A DNA stretch of 64,000 nt from Bordetella genomosp. 9 (GTDB lineage Bacteria; Pseudomonadota; Gammaproteobacteria; Burkholderiales; Burkholderiaceae_B). Each line of letters opens with the position of its first letter. Position 1 is the first letter of the stretch. Of this stretch, positions 1 to 8,490 are shown piece by piece. The position numbers were made by a program, and so were the translations under genes. The stretch is from positions 992,001 through 1,056,000 of the forward strand of contig NZ_NEVJ01000002.1 of assembly GCF_002261425.1 (NCBI RefSeq). The letters run 5' to 3'. The notes under the pieces were generated by a model that ran no database searches, had not been told where the DNA came from, and saw only the letters and a program-made list of their open reading frames with translations.

Positions 1-517
1 CGTGCGATATCGCGGTGGCCGCGGCGATACGCCCCAGGGTCGGCGTGGCGTGCCAGCCCTGGCGCGTCAGCCGTTCGCCCAGGCCGTGGCTGCCCAGGCG
101 GGTGCCGGCCTGGAATCCGATCACGAAGGCCGCGAGCAGGCGGTCTTCCGGTATGCGATGGACTTCTCCCACGGCGAGCAGGGCGGCCCAGATGGGGCCG
201 CTGCCATGCAGGATCGACGGCACATGGGTGTCGTCGAAATCGAGGATGTGCGACAGCATGCCATTGCCCAGCGCGGCGTCGGCGGCGCTGGTTTGCCCGC
301 CGGTCAGCAAGGTGGCCGCGTCGCCGCGCGGCGCTTGCCGTGCCTGCAAGGCGCGGGCCACCGCCGCCGCTTCCGCCAGGTTCGCCGCGCCAGTGCCGAC
401 GGCGAACCAGTCGACCAGGCATTGCCGGGCCTGGTCCAGCGCCGTGGCGGGGATGCGCGCGGGATCCGTGTCGGCGGCGAACGCGGCGAACTTCTCGATG
501 AGCGTCATGGAAGTCAT
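1..517 (-). CDS. MmgE/PrpD family protein, N-terminal part (cut by window edge)
   Basis: Reading the minus strand from an ATG at 517 gives an open frame to the window edge (172 codons, no stop reached). It has the family's N-terminal pattern: an early R-x-C-L-V-D-W helix, then the H-x-L-D-F-D-D-T-H segment near residues 90-100 followed by a glycine- and alanine-rich helix, as in 2-methylcitrate dehydratase (PrpD) and cis-aconitate decarboxylase relatives. The start overlaps the stop of the Bug receptor by ATGA, so the two are translationally coupled. The family covers dehydratases, decarboxylases and racemases of small carboxylic acids, so the substrate cannot be named; a substrate delivered by the neighbouring receptor is a reasonable inference. 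Confidence 0.85.
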   Translation of the reverse strand, partial: MTSMTLIEKFAAFAADTDPARIPATALDQARQCLVDWFAVGTGAANLAEAAAVARALQARQAPRGDAATLLTGGQTSAADAALGNGMLSHILDFDDTHVPSILHGSGPIWAALLAVGEVHRIPEDRLLAAFVIGFQAGTRLGSHGLGERLTRQGWHATPTLGRIAAATAISH

Positions 518-1554
518 TGATTCACCGAAATGCCCGCGGTCTTGATGATGGGCTCCCAGAAATCCCGATAGGCACGCACGTTCTTGCCGAATTGCGCGGT
601 CGTCGAATAGAGCGGCTCCGCGCCATTCTGCCGCAGGAAGGACTGGAACTCCGGATCGTTGACGATTTTCCCGATCTCGGCATTCAAGCGCTGCGTGATG
701 TCGGACGGCATTCCCGCGGGTCCGAGGACGCCGGCCCAGACGGTGACGTCGCCTTGCTTGACGCCCAGGTCCAGGAGCGTGGGGACGTCGGGCAGGACCG
801 TCGAGCGCGTGGCCCCGGTGGTCGCCAGGGCGCGCAGCTTGCCCGCGCGGATCAGCGGCAGCGCCGACGGCAGCGTGGCGAACATGGCGTCGACGTGGCC
901 GCCCGCGACGTCGGCCATGGCGGGGCCGCCGCCCTTGTAATGCACATTGATGATGTTCAGGCCTTCCGATTTGCGGAAGACTTCGGCCGTCAGGTGGTTG
1001 GTGCTGCCGGCGCCGGACGAGGCGAACGCCAGCGTCCCGGGCTTGGCGCGCGCACGCTTGACCAGCTGCGCAAAGTCTTCCTGATTGGACTGCGGCGTGA
1101 CGAGCACGGCCGGAAAGTCGACGACCTGCGCGATGGGCGTGAACGATTGGTAGGTGTCGTACGGCAGGTTCTGGTAGAGCACAGGGCAGACGGCGATCTC
1201 ATTGGCCGTCGCGAACAGCAGGGTGTAGCCGTCGGGCGCCGAGTTCGCCACGTGGGCCGTGCCTATGGTGCCGGAGGCGCCGCCGCGGTTTTCGACGATG
1301 ACGGATTGCTTGAGCGCGGCCCCCAGCCTGGTGGCCAGCGGACGGGCGACCAGGTCGGCCAGGCCGCCGGGCGGGAAGGGGACGACCAGCGTGATCGGCT
1401 TGGCCGGGTAATCGCCCGCAGCACCCGCAGCGCCCGGCGCCGTTTGCGGGGCCGGGGCGCTGGCGCCGGCATTCGCGGCGTATGCATGCGCGGCGAAGGC
1501 GGTCGCGCACAGCGCCGATGTGATGGCCCAAGCCACTTTGACGGCTAGCTTCAT
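514..1554 (-). CDS. Bug/TctC family periplasmic solute-binding protein
   Basis: 346 residues, with a Sec signal peptide ending near AYA (about residue 26), a short Ala/Pro-rich spacer, then the Bug fold signature: K-P-I-T-L-V-V-P-F-P-P-G-G, the N-R-G-G-A-S-G-T-I-G-T loop, and S-A-P-D-G-Y-T. Bug proteins bind carboxylates or amides in the periplasm, either for a tripartite tricarboxylate transporter or as orphan sensors. No TctA/TctB genes lie nearby, so this is an orphan receptor as is common in Bordetella relatives. A GGAG sequence lies six bases before the ATG. It is the first gene of a two-gene unit with the MmgE/PrpD gene, which suggests both serve one organic acid. Confidence 0.93.
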   Translation of the reverse strand: MKLAVKVAWAITSALCATAFAAHAYAANAGASAPAPQTAPGAAGAAGDYPAKPITLVVPFPPGGLADLVARPLATRLGAALKQSVIVENRGGASGTIGTAHVANSAPDGYTLLFATANEIAVCPVLYQNLPYDTYQSFTPIAQVVDFPAVLVTPQSNQEDFAQLVKRARAKPGTLAFASSGAGSTNHLTAEVFRKSEGLNIINVHYKGGGPAMADVAGGHVDAMFATLPSALPLIRAGKLRALATTGATRSTVLPDVPTLLDLGVKQGDVTVWAGVLGPAGMPSDITQRLNAEIGKIVNDPEFQSFLRQNGAEPLYSTTAQFGKNVRAYRDFWEPIIKTAGISVNQ

Positions 1555-1655
1555 GTTGTCTCCACGGGGTATGTTTTTTGAATATCCACCGCATGGAAAA
1601 ATAGCAAACCGGCCGCGAAAGGGATAATAATTGTTTATTAAAGAATATAGCCCAG

Positions 1656-1665
1656 GCTTATAAGC
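1656..1665. other. Palindrome in the alr / Bug intergenic gap
   Basis: GCTTATAAGC is a perfect 10-bp palindrome inside an AT-rich 126-bp gap that follows alr and precedes the Bug gene, both on the minus strand. Flanking AGCCC and GGGCT segments allow a larger imperfect hairpin that could end alr transcription. The same AT-rich stretch must hold the promoter of the Bug gene. Function unproven. Confidence 0.35.
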
Positions 1666-1680
1666 GTTTATAGGGGCTCT

Positions 1681-2793
1681 TCAGGGTTGGTAGATGCGCG
1701 TCACGCGTTTGACGTTGCTGAGTATCTCGTAGGCGATCGTGCCGGCCGCCCTGGCGACCTCCGACACGGGCACCCGCGGGCCCCATAGTTCGACGCGGCT
1801 GCCGATGCGTGCCTGTGGATGGTCGGTCAGGTCCACCGTCAGCATGTCCATGGAGACACGCCCGATGAGCTTGCCGGGCCGGCCATCGATGGCGACCGGC
1901 GTGCCGTTGGGCGCATTGCGCGGATACCCGTCGGCATAGCCCATCGCGACCAGGCCGACGCGCGTGGGACGTTCGGTGATGAACGTCGCGCCATAGCCCA
2001 CGGGTTCTCCCGCCGCCAGTTCCCGCACGCCGAAGATCTCGCTGTGCAGGGTCATGACGGGACGCAAGGTGGCGCCGGATGCGGGCAGCGGATCCGCGCC
2101 ATAGAGCATGATGCCCGCGCGGCCCCAGTCGTGCCGCGCATCGGGCCAGGCCATCAGGCCCGCGGAATTGCACAGGCTGCGAGGCCCGGGCAGGCCGGCC
2201 GTGGCGCTGTCGAAGCTTTGCGTCTGGGTCGCGGTCATGTCGCTGTGCGGCTCGTCGGCGCGCGCGAAATGCGTCATCAGCGTGACCTGCGAGATGGCGG
2301 GAATGGCCTGCAGGGCCTGGTGGGCGGCCCTGACTTCGGCGCCGATGAAACCGGCGCGGTGCATGCCGGAGTCGACCTTCAGCCAGGCATGGATGCCGGC
2401 ATCGCTCGCGCGCGGTGGCGCGTCGCCCTGGCAAGGCGTCGGTCGGAGAGGCGTCGCGGCCTCGGCGAGCCAGGCGATCTGGTCCTGGCGGTGCACGGCC
2501 AGCCACAAGCCATGATGCAAAGCCGTCTGCGTTTCCCTGGCATCGAAAGCGCCTTCCAGTACCAGGATGGGGGCGTCGACACCCGCCTGGCGCAGGGCCA
2601 GCGCTTCGTCCGTGAACGCGACGGCGTAGCCATCGGCCAGCCCCGCGAGCGCCCGCGCGCATGCCGCCGCCCCGTGACCGTAGGCGTCGGCCTTTAGTAC
2701 CGCGAGGACGCGTCCGCCATGCATACGCCTGGCGACGGCGTAGTTGCCACGCAGGGCATCCAGGTCGATGCTCGCATAGGCGGGCCTGCTCAT
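1681..2793 (-). CDS. alr: Alanine racemase (catabolic type)
   Basis: 370 residues, the usual length for alanine racemase. The pyridoxal-phosphate lysine lies in [10 protein letters not shown] (Lys34), and the second catalytic base is the tyrosine in G-Y-G-A-T-F (about Tyr267). [11 protein letters not shown] (about 139-149) and R-A-G-I-M-L-Y-G are also conserved family blocks. It interconverts L- and D-alanine in the cytoplasm. The start overlaps the stop of dadA by ATGA, so it is the second gene of a dadA-alr operon, which points to the catabolic (DadX) role: L-alanine is racemised, then oxidised by DadA. A biosynthetic role in cell-wall D-alanine supply cannot be excluded. Confidence 0.93.
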   Translation of the reverse strand: MSRPAYASIDLDALRGNYAVARRMHGGRVLAVLKADAYGHGAAACARALAGLADGYAVAFTDEALALRQAGVDAPILVLEGAFDARETQTALHHGLWLAVHRQDQIAWLAEAATPLRPTPCQGDAPPRASDAGIHAWLKVDSGMHRAGFIGAEVRAAHQALQAIPAISQVTLMTHFARADEPHSDMTATQTQSFDSATAGLPGPRSLCNSAGLMAWPDARHDWGRAGIMLYGADPLPASGATLRPVMTLHSEIFGVRELAAGEPVGYGATFITERPTRVGLVAMGYADGYPRNAPNGTPVAIDGRPGKLIGRVSMDMLTVDLTDHPQARIGSRVELWGPRVPVSEVARAAGTIAYEILSNVKRVTRIYQP

Positions 2794-4046
2794 GACGCGT
2801 ACCTGGCGTACTCCAGTCCTTCCATGGAGATCTCCGGTTCGCGACCGCAGATCAGGTCGCTGACGACGCGCGCCGAGCCGCAGGCCATGGTCCAGCCCAG
2901 CGTGCCATGGCCCGTGTTCAGATAGAGATCACGGTAGCGGGTGCGGCCGACGATGGGCGTGCCGTCCGGCGTCATGGGACGCAGGCCGGTCCAGAACTCC
3001 GCGCGCGGCAGGTCGCCGGCGCCGGGGTAGAGGTCTTCCAGCACCATGGTCAAGGTTTCCTGCCGGCGCGGGTTCAGGCGCAGGTCGTAGCCGGCGAGTT
3101 CGGCCATGCCGCCCACGCGGATGCGCTGGCCCAGCCGCGTCACGGCGATCTTGTAGCTCTCGTCCAGCAGCGTCGACGTCGGGGCCACGGCGGCGTCGGC
3201 GATGGGCACGGTGATGGAATAGCCCTTGACCGGATACACCGGAAGATCCAGGCGCAGCGGCGCCGCCAGGGCGCGCGACAGGCTGCCGAAGGCCAGCACG
3301 GTGCGATCCGCGGCGATCAGTTCGCCGCCGGCGCGCACGCCGGTGACGCGATCGCCTTCCGTGACCAGGCGGTCGACCTGCGTCGAGAAGCGGAATTGCA
3401 CGCCTTGCCTGGCCGCCAGGGCCGCGAGTTCGCGGGTGAACAGATGGCAGTCGCCGGTCTCGTCGTTCGGCAGGCGCAGGCCGCCGGCCAGCGCGCAGCG
3501 GGCATGGGCAAGCGCGGGCTCGGCGCGCGCGACCTCGGCGCCGGGCAGCAGTTCGTAGGGGATGCCCGCTTCCTGCAGCACGGTGATATCGCGCTGCGCC
3601 GCCTCGAACTGGGCGGGATCGCGGAACAGCTGCAGCAGGCCCAGGCTGCGGCCTTCGTATTCGATGTGGGTGTCGTCGCGCAGCGCCTGCAGGCAGTGGC
3701 GGCTGTACTCGGCCACGCGCAGCATGCGGGACTTGTTGATCGCGTAGTTCGCCGCGTTGCAATTGGCCAGCAGCTTGCCCAGCCAGCGCAGCTGGAACAG
3801 GCTGCCGTCGCAGCGCATGGCCAGCGGCGCGTGCCGTTGGAACATCCATTTGATCGCTTTCAGCGGGATGCCCGGCGCCGCCCAGGGCGTCGAGTAGCCG
3901 GGCGACACCTGCCCGGCATTGGCATAGCTGGTTTCCAGCGCGACACCCGGCTGGCGCTCCAGCACGGTGACGCGCGCGCCGGCGCGCGCCAGGTAATACG
4001 CGGTGGTCGTGCCGATGACACCGCCGCCCAATACGACCACATGCAT
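2790..4046 (-). CDS. dadA: D-amino acid dehydrogenase
   Basis: 418 residues. The N-terminus is an FAD-binding Rossmann motif, [18 protein letters not shown], followed by the acidic end of strand two (T-V-L-E-R). The DAO-family C-terminus has [14 protein letters not shown] and the [10 protein letters not shown] block that closes the flavin site. DadA oxidatively deaminates D-alanine and other D-amino acids, passing electrons to the respiratory chain at the inner membrane. AAGGGG lies upstream of the ATG. It precedes and overlaps alr, and is divergent from an Lrp/AsnC gene, the standard arrangement for alanine-induced control. Confidence 0.95.
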   Translation of the reverse strand: MHVVVLGGGVIGTTTAYYLARAGARVTVLERQPGVALETSYANAGQVSPGYSTPWAAPGIPLKAIKWMFQRHAPLAMRCDGSLFQLRWLGKLLANCNAANYAINKSRMLRVAEYSRHCLQALRDDTHIEYEGRSLGLLQLFRDPAQFEAAQRDITVLQEAGIPYELLPGAEVARAEPALAHARCALAGGLRLPNDETGDCHLFTRELAALAARQGVQFRFSTQVDRLVTEGDRVTGVRAGGELIAADRTVLAFGSLSRALAAPLRLDLPVYPVKGYSITVPIADAAVAPTSTLLDESYKIAVTRLGQRIRVGGMAELAGYDLRLNPRRQETLTMVLEDLYPGAGDLPRAEFWTGLRPMTPDGTPIVGRTRYRDLYLNTGHGTLGWTMACGSARVVSDLICGREPEISMEGLEYARYAS

Positions 4047-4064
4047 GGCCGATGCCCCTTGTTG

Positions 4065-4114
4065 TATAGTGAAAATTCGATTCTATCTAGGGAACCGCAG
4101 GGTTTTTCACTATA
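4065..4114. promoter_or_regulatory. Long inverted repeat in dadA / Lrp intergenic region (candidate Lrp operator)
   Basis: TATAGTGAAAA (4065-4075) is repeated in inverse as TTTTCACTATA (4104-4114), a perfect 11-bp match with a 28-bp spacer. The repeat sits in the middle of the 133-bp gap between the divergent dadA and Lrp-family genes. Lrp-type proteins bind spaced, partly symmetric AT-rich sites, so this is the natural candidate operator. TATATT inside the right arm could also serve as a -10 element. Confidence 0.6.
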
Positions 4115-4179
4115 TTCAACGGGCCGAGCAGTGGTTTTAACTATGCCATGCCCGTGTTGGCCAACCGGAACAGGGAAGA

Positions 4180-4644
4180 ATGCGCGCGCTCGACCGTACC
4201 GACTACAAGATCCTCGACGTCCTGCAGAAGGATGGCCGCATCGCCATCACCGAACTGGCCGGCAAGGTCAACCTTTCCGCCACGCCCTGCGCCGAACGTG
4301 TCCGGCGGCTGGAGCGGGAGGGCTACATCCTGGGCTATCACGCACGGCTGAACCCGCGCGCGCTGGGGCGCGAGCTGCTGGTGTTCCTGGAGATCAAGCT
4401 CTCGGCGAAATCCGGCGATGTCTTCGACAAGGTGCGGGCGGAGTTGCTGAAGGTGCCGGAGGTGCTGGAATGCCATCTGGTGTCGGGCGAATTCGACTAC
4501 CTGGTGAAGGCGCGCCTGAGCGCCATGAGCGCATATCGCCGGCTGCTGGGCGACCTGCTCAAGCGCCTGCCGGCGTCGGCGTCGTCGCACAGCTATGTGG
4601 TGATGGAGGAGGTCAAGGAGACGCTGGAGCTGGTGCTGCCGTAA
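4180..4644 (+). CDS. Lrp/AsnC family transcriptional regulator
   Basis: 154 residues. Residues 1-50 form the AsnC helix-turn-helix (L-D-R-T-D-Y-K-I-L-D-V-L-Q-K-D-G-R then S-A-T-P-C-A-E-R-V-R-R-L-E), and the rest is a RAM effector-binding domain with the E-C-H-L-V-S-G-E-F-D-Y-L-V-K core. These regulators form octamers that respond to amino acids. Divergent placement from dadA-alr makes it the likely activator of that operon, with alanine as probable effector (known for DadR in pseudomonads; inferred here). The ATG at 4180 gives the normal N-terminus; a start further upstream in another frame gives no such domain. Confidence 0.92.
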   Translation: MRALDRTDYKILDVLQKDGRIAITELAGKVNLSATPCAERVRRLEREGYILGYHARLNPRALGRELLVFLEIKLSAKSGDVFDKVRAELLKVPEVLECHLVSGEFDYLVKARLSAMSAYRRLLGDLLKRLPASASSHSYVVMEEVKETLELVLP

Positions 4645-4697
4645 GGCGGCGCCGGCGCTGTGGCGCTTGAACGCGACGGGCGCCACGCAGCGGTCGA

Positions 4698-5570
4698 TCA
4701 GACGGCCCTGCCGGTCCAGTACGCCGGCATCGCCGAGCAATCGCGGTTGCCCTGGCCATCGGCCACGGCCTCGTCGAAGGCCGATAGCGCGGCCCTGGCC
4801 ACGGGCAAGGGCACCCGCCGCGATTCGGCTTCGGCCAGCATCAGCAGCAAGTCCTTGCGCATCGCATTGATCTGGAAGGTCGGCTCCTGGTCCGGGGATC
4901 CGGCCAACGCCCCGGCCACCGCCGCCGACTTGGACTTCAGTACGGCGGGCGCGGCGGCCGTGTCGCCGAACAGGTCCATCAGCCACGCGGGATCCTTGCC
5001 CAGTCCCTGTATCAGCGACAAGGCTTCGCCCAGCGATTGCCAGAACGCCAGCAGCGGCAGGTTCACCGCGAGCTTGGCGATGGCGCCGGCACCGATCGGC
5101 CCGAGGTGTTCGACGCGCCGGCATACCCGGCGCAACACCGGCAGCGCGCGCTCGACATCGGCGGCGCTGCCGCCGGCCAGGCCGAGCAGCTGGCCGGCGC
5201 GCGCCGGGTCCCTGCTGCCGCTCACCGGGCATTCGGCGAACGCGGCCCCCGCCTTGCCGGCTTCGACGGCGAGCGCCCGCTGGGTGGCGGGCGCCACGGT
5301 GCTCATCTCGATGAAGAGCTTGCCGTGGCCGCCCGTAAACAGGCCCGAGCCGCCGGTATAGACGGCCTTTACCGCGTGGTCGTCGAACAGGCTGGAGATC
5401 ACCACGTCGCAATGCTTCGCGAGTTCGGCGGGCGACGCGTGGCCGGGGTAGGGCGCGGCGGCCCGCCTTTCGGGCTTCCTGTCCCATATCGAGACCGCGG
5501 CGCCGGTATCCGCCAAGCGTGCGGCCAGCGCCGATCCCATCGTCCCGTATCCCGCTATTCCGATCTTCAT
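4698..5570 (-). CDS. NAD(P)-dependent oxidoreductase, 3-hydroxyisobutyrate dehydrogenase-like
   Basis: 290 residues. The N-terminal Rossmann motif is G-I-A-G-Y-G-T-M-G-S-A-L-A (residues 5-17), the substrate loop is P-V-S-G-S (115-119), and the catalytic lysine is in G-A-G-A-I-A-K-L-A-V-N (Lys166). The usual G-G at the substrate loop is G-S here, a mild deviation. The family oxidises beta-hydroxy acids or reduces semialdehydes. It is the last of three minus-strand genes (PfpI-like, SDR, this one) with gaps of 46 and 31 bases, so likely one operon. The substrate is unknown. Confidence 0.85.
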   Translation of the reverse strand: MKIGIAGYGTMGSALAARLADTGAAVSIWDRKPERRAAAPYPGHASPAELAKHCDVVISSLFDDHAVKAVYTGGSGLFTGGHGKLFIEMSTVAPATQRALAVEAGKAGAAFAECPVSGSRDPARAGQLLGLAGGSAADVERALPVLRRVCRRVEHLGPIGAGAIAKLAVNLPLLAFWQSLGEALSLIQGLGKDPAWLMDLFGDTAAAPAVLKSKSAAVAGALAGSPDQEPTFQINAMRKDLLLMLAEAESRRVPLPVARAALSAFDEAVADGQGNRDCSAMPAYWTGRAV

Positions 5571-5601
5571 TGCTGCTGTCCTCCGTCGCGTGCGCCTGGC
5601 C

Positions 5602-6357
5602 TCAGATCACCTGGCCGCCAGAGACTTCGATGCGCTGTGCCGTCACCCAGCGGTTGTCCTCGGACAGCAGGCTGGCGATCATCGGACCGATGTCGTCCGG
5701 CATGCCCACCCGGCCCAGCGCGGTCATGTTGGCGAACTGCGCGTTCAGGTCCGGCATGTCGCGCACGGCGCCGCCCAGGAAGTCGGTTTCTATCGCGCCC
5801 GGCGCGACGGTGTTGACCGCGATGCCGCGGCTGCCCAGCTCCTTGGCCATGTAGACCGTCAGGATCTCGATCGCGCCCTTGGCGGCGGAATAGGCCGAGA
5901 AACCGGGATAGGAGATGCGCGTCAGGCCGGACGAGTAATTGACGATCCGGCCGCCGTCGGCCAGGACGGGAAGCAGCGCCTGCGTCAGGAAGAAAACGCC
6001 CTTGACGTGGACGTTGAACAATCCGTCGAACTGTTCTTCCGTGGTGTCGGCGAATGCCGCCATTGCGCCGTGTCCGGCGTTGTTGACGAGATGGTCGAAG
6101 GTGTCGCGGGACCATTGCCGCGCGAGCACGCCGCGCAGGGTGTCGGCGAAGGCCTTGAAGCTCGATACGTCGGCGACATCCAGGCGCAGCGCCGCCGCCT
6201 TGCGGCCCATGGCCCGGATCTGGTCGACGACGGCCTGCGCTTCCGCTTCGCCGCTGCGATAGGTCACGATGACGTCGCCGCCATGGCGGGCGATGCTCAA
6301 GGCCGCATTGCGGCCCAGGCCCCGGCTGGCGCCGGTGATGAGGGCTATCTTGTTCAT
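5602..6357 (-). CDS. Short-chain dehydrogenase/reductase
   Basis: 251 residues from the ATG at 6357; an upstream in-frame extension is open but lacks family sequence, so the shorter start is used. The classical SDR features are present: T-G-A-S-R-G-L-G (8-15), N-N-A-G (92-95), catalytic Ser142/143, and Y-S-A-A-K (Tyr156, Lys160). The Q-R-I-E-V-S-G-G C-terminus is typical. The arginine after the glycine motif suggests NADP(H) as the likely cofactor. It lies between the PfpI-like and 3-hydroxyisobutyrate dehydrogenase-like genes. The substrate cannot be inferred. Confidence 0.9.
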   Translation of the reverse strand: MNKIALITGASRGLGRNAALSIARHGGDVIVTYRSGEAEAQAVVDQIRAMGRKAAALRLDVADVSSFKAFADTLRGVLARQWSRDTFDHLVNNAGHGAMAAFADTTEEQFDGLFNVHVKGVFFLTQALLPVLADGGRIVNYSSGLTRISYPGFSAYSAAKGAIEILTVYMAKELGSRGIAVNTVAPGAIETDFLGGAVRDMPDLNAQFANMTALGRVGMPDDIGPMIASLLSEDNRWVTAQRIEVSGGQVI

Positions 6358-6403
6358 GTGTTTCTCCAATTCGGTTGTCGAGGGTGGTAATGGCGCCGGG
6401 TGC

Positions 6404-6961
6404 TCACGCATCCAGGGCCGTGACGATGGCGGCCGCGAATGCCGGGATGTCGGCGGGCATGCGGCTGGTGATGAGCCGTCCGTCGACCACCACCGGCTCG
6501 TCGACGACCGTGGCGCCCGCGTTGGACATGTCGCGGCGCAGGGAATACCAGCCGGTCGCGCGCCGGCCTTGCAGGACATCGGCTTCCACCAGCATCCACG
6601 GGGCGTGGCAGATGGCGGCGACGGTCTTGTCCTCGTCGATAAAGCGCTTGACGATCTCCACGGCGGCTGGAACCATCCGCAGCGTGTCGGGATTGCTCAG
6701 TCCGCCGGGGAGCACCAGCGCGTCGTAGTCGTCGACGGTCACGTCCTCCAGCAGATGGTCGGGCGTGATGGCTCGCGTTGAATCCTTCGAGGCGCCCGCC
6801 TGCTCGTCCCACACGACGCCGGTGATGGGGGTGCGGCTGGGTGAGGCGAGCGAGACCTTGGCGCCCGCGTCCAGCAGGGCCTGCCTGACGTCGAATAGTT
6901 CGGATTCTTCGTAGCCGTGGGTCGCCATCATCAGGACACGGCGGGACTGGATCGGTTTCAT
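6404..6961 (-). CDS. DJ-1/PfpI family protein (type 1 glutamine amidotransferase fold)
   Basis: 185 residues. The nucleophile elbow is A-A-I-C-H-A-P-W (Cys118 with His119), and a conserved glutamate is in H-G-Y-E-E-S-E (18/19). V-L-P-G-G (about 83-87) is the oxyanion region. Members act as glyoxalases or deglycases, or stress chaperones. First gene of the minus-strand three-gene unit. The 116-bp gap to the divergent LysR gene should hold both promoters. Given its oxidoreductase neighbours, a detoxification role for reactive carbonyls is plausible but not shown. Confidence 0.88.
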   Translation of the reverse strand: MKPIQSRRVLMMATHGYEESELFDVRQALLDAGAKVSLASPSRTPITGVVWDEQAGASKDSTRAITPDHLLEDVTVDDYDALVLPGGLSNPDTLRMVPAAVEIVKRFIDEDKTVAAICHAPWMLVEADVLQGRRATGWYSLRRDMSNAGATVVDEPVVVDGRLITSRMPADIPAFAAAIVTALDA

Positions 6962-7077
6962 GGGGATTTCCTTGTCGGCTTGGTGTTCGGGTCGGTGATG
7001 CGTAATCTATCGGCCAGCCGCGCACATGAAAAAGACTTTGTTTATCTGCCACCGATACATGCGGAGTATGGGGACCC

Positions 7078-7983
7078 ATGGAACTGCGTCATCTACGCTA
7101 TTTCGTCGCCGTCGCCGAAGAGGGCAACGTCACGACGGCCGCCTTGCGGCGCCTGCATACGGCGCAGCCTTCGCTCAGCCGGCAGCTGAAGGACCTGGAA
7201 GAGGAGGTCGGCGCCGATCTGTTGATCCGGAATGCCCGGGGCGTCGAACTCACGCCCGCCGGTGTGGCCTTCCTGGAGCAGGCGCGGCTGGCCTTGAGCC
7301 ACGCCGCCGAGGCCGTGGCGGCAGCGCGGCGCGCGGCGCGACCGCCCAAAGAAAGCTTCACCGTGGGTTTTCTTACGGGGCAGGAAGTCGATTGGCTGCC
7401 CGGCATCACCGAGGTGCTGCGCGACGAGCTGCCCAAGCTGGAATTCAAGGTGACCAGCCTGCAATCGCCCGCGCTGGCCGATGCCTTGCAGCGCGGAGAG
7501 GTCGATGCCGGCATTTTGCGCGTGGAGCCCAGGCCGGACCTGCGCTATGAGGTCGTGGCCCAGGAGCCCTTGCTGGTGATCATGCCCAGCGGACATCGCC
7601 TGGCCAGCCAGGGTGAGATCGATCCCAGCGATCTGGCCGGCGAAACTTTCATCGGCTATTCCGACGTGCCGCACGTGCTGCGCGACGCGGTCGCCGCCTA
7701 CCTGGCCAAGCATGGAGTGGCGATCCATCCGCGCTACAAGCTGGACGACTACGGCACGGGCCTGACGCTGGTGACCTCCACCGGGGGAATTACCTTGCTG
7801 CCCGCGTATGTGGAACCGCTGCTGCCATGGTCCGTGGTCGGCAGGCGGTTGAAGGGCGTGCAGCCGACGATAGACATTGCGCTCGGCTATCGCGCCGACA
7901 ATTCGTCGCCGGCGCTGGGGACGCTGCTGGCCAACCTTACACAGTTGAAGGTATGGGGGCCCAGGGGCGCGCGACGGAAGTAG
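7078..7983 (+). CDS. LysR family transcriptional regulator
   Basis: 301 residues. The N-terminal winged helix-turn-helix reads E-L-R-H-L-R-Y-F-V-A-V-A-E-E-G-N-V, with recognition helix Q-P-S-L-S-R-Q-L, followed by the linker and a substrate-binding domain starting near residue 90. The short E-L-R-H-L-R-Y-F start is typical of the CatR/BenM-like branch. It is transcribed away from the PfpI-SDR-dehydrogenase genes, the standard layout in which the regulator controls its divergent operon. The ligand is unknown. GGGGA lies just before the ATG. Confidence 0.92.
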   Translation: MELRHLRYFVAVAEEGNVTTAALRRLHTAQPSLSRQLKDLEEEVGADLLIRNARGVELTPAGVAFLEQARLALSHAAEAVAAARRAARPPKESFTVGFLTGQEVDWLPGITEVLRDELPKLEFKVTSLQSPALADALQRGEVDAGILRVEPRPDLRYEVVAQEPLLVIMPSGHRLASQGEIDPSDLAGETFIGYSDVPHVLRDAVAAYLAKHGVAIHPRYKLDDYGTGLTLVTSTGGITLLPAYVEPLLPWSVVGRRLKGVQPTIDIALGYRADNSSPALGTLLANLTQLKVWGPRGARRK

Positions 7984-8076
7984 GCAGGTAAACGCCCTCG
8001 TACATCCATAGCCGCGACTGGCCGGCCATCAGGCTTGGAATTGCCCGGAAATCATCGAGCTGGAACCGGGGTCTCA

Positions 8077-8104
8077 TGGACAAATAGGGAATTTTGGGTA
8101 AAAT
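8077..8104 (+). promoter_or_regulatory. Sigma-70-type promoter of the toxin-antitoxin pair
   Basis: TGGACA at 8077-8082 (5 of 6 to the -35 consensus), a 16-bp spacer, and TAAAAT at 8099-8104 (5 of 6 to the -10 consensus). Transcription should begin near 8111. The ATG at 8119 would then have almost no leader, which favours the ATG at 8131 with GGAG in front of it. Confidence 0.65.
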
Positions 8105-8130
8105 GGCCTAAATTCCGTATGGAGCCCGCC

Positions 8131-8490
8131 ATGGCCGCCCATTCCCGCGCCGCACAGACCTTGGATACCTTGCCGGTCACCCCCGCTTCCGCCGTTAAAA
8201 AAGACGGCTGGCGCGGCATGATGCGAACGCTGGCTTCCACCGGCAAGCTGGTGGTCACGAACCACAACCACCCGGAAGCCGTCATCCTGTCCACGGCCGA
8301 ATATACCAAGCTGGTCGAGGCGGCCGCGGCGTTCGAACAGACCGCTCCCGACCCTCTGGCCGACCTGCGCCGCAAGTTCGACGAGCGGCTGGCGGCACTC
8401 GATGAACCCGATGCGGGCGACCGCCTCCGTGCGCTTATGACCGGTCCGGCCAAGCTCGACGGCAAGGTGAAAGCCGGATCCACGTATTGA
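8131..8490 (+). CDS. Phd/YefM-like antitoxin
   Basis: 119 residues from the ATG at 8131, chosen because GGAG lies six bases upstream and the promoter's expected start is near 8111; 8119 is an in-frame alternative. The middle has the Phd/YefM pattern: a helix before G-K-L-V-V-T-N-H-N-H-P-E-A-V-I-L-S, then the T-A-E-Y-T-K-L helix. The last 50 residues are charged and probably form the toxin-binding tail. It is followed by a zeta-like kinase gene whose ATG overlaps this stop by one base (TGATG). Such antitoxins usually neutralise the toxin and repress the operon. Confidence 0.82.
   Translation: MAAHSRAAQTLDTLPVTPASAVKKDGWRGMMRTLASTGKLVVTNHNHPEAVILSTAEYTKLVEAAAAFEQTAPDPLADLRRKFDERLAALDEPDAGDRLRALMTGPAKLDGKVKAGSTY

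Noticed and set aside
2907..4670. 587-codon plus-strand frame across dadA
   Set aside because: Antisense shadow of dadA and out-of-frame reading of the Lrp gene; no domain.
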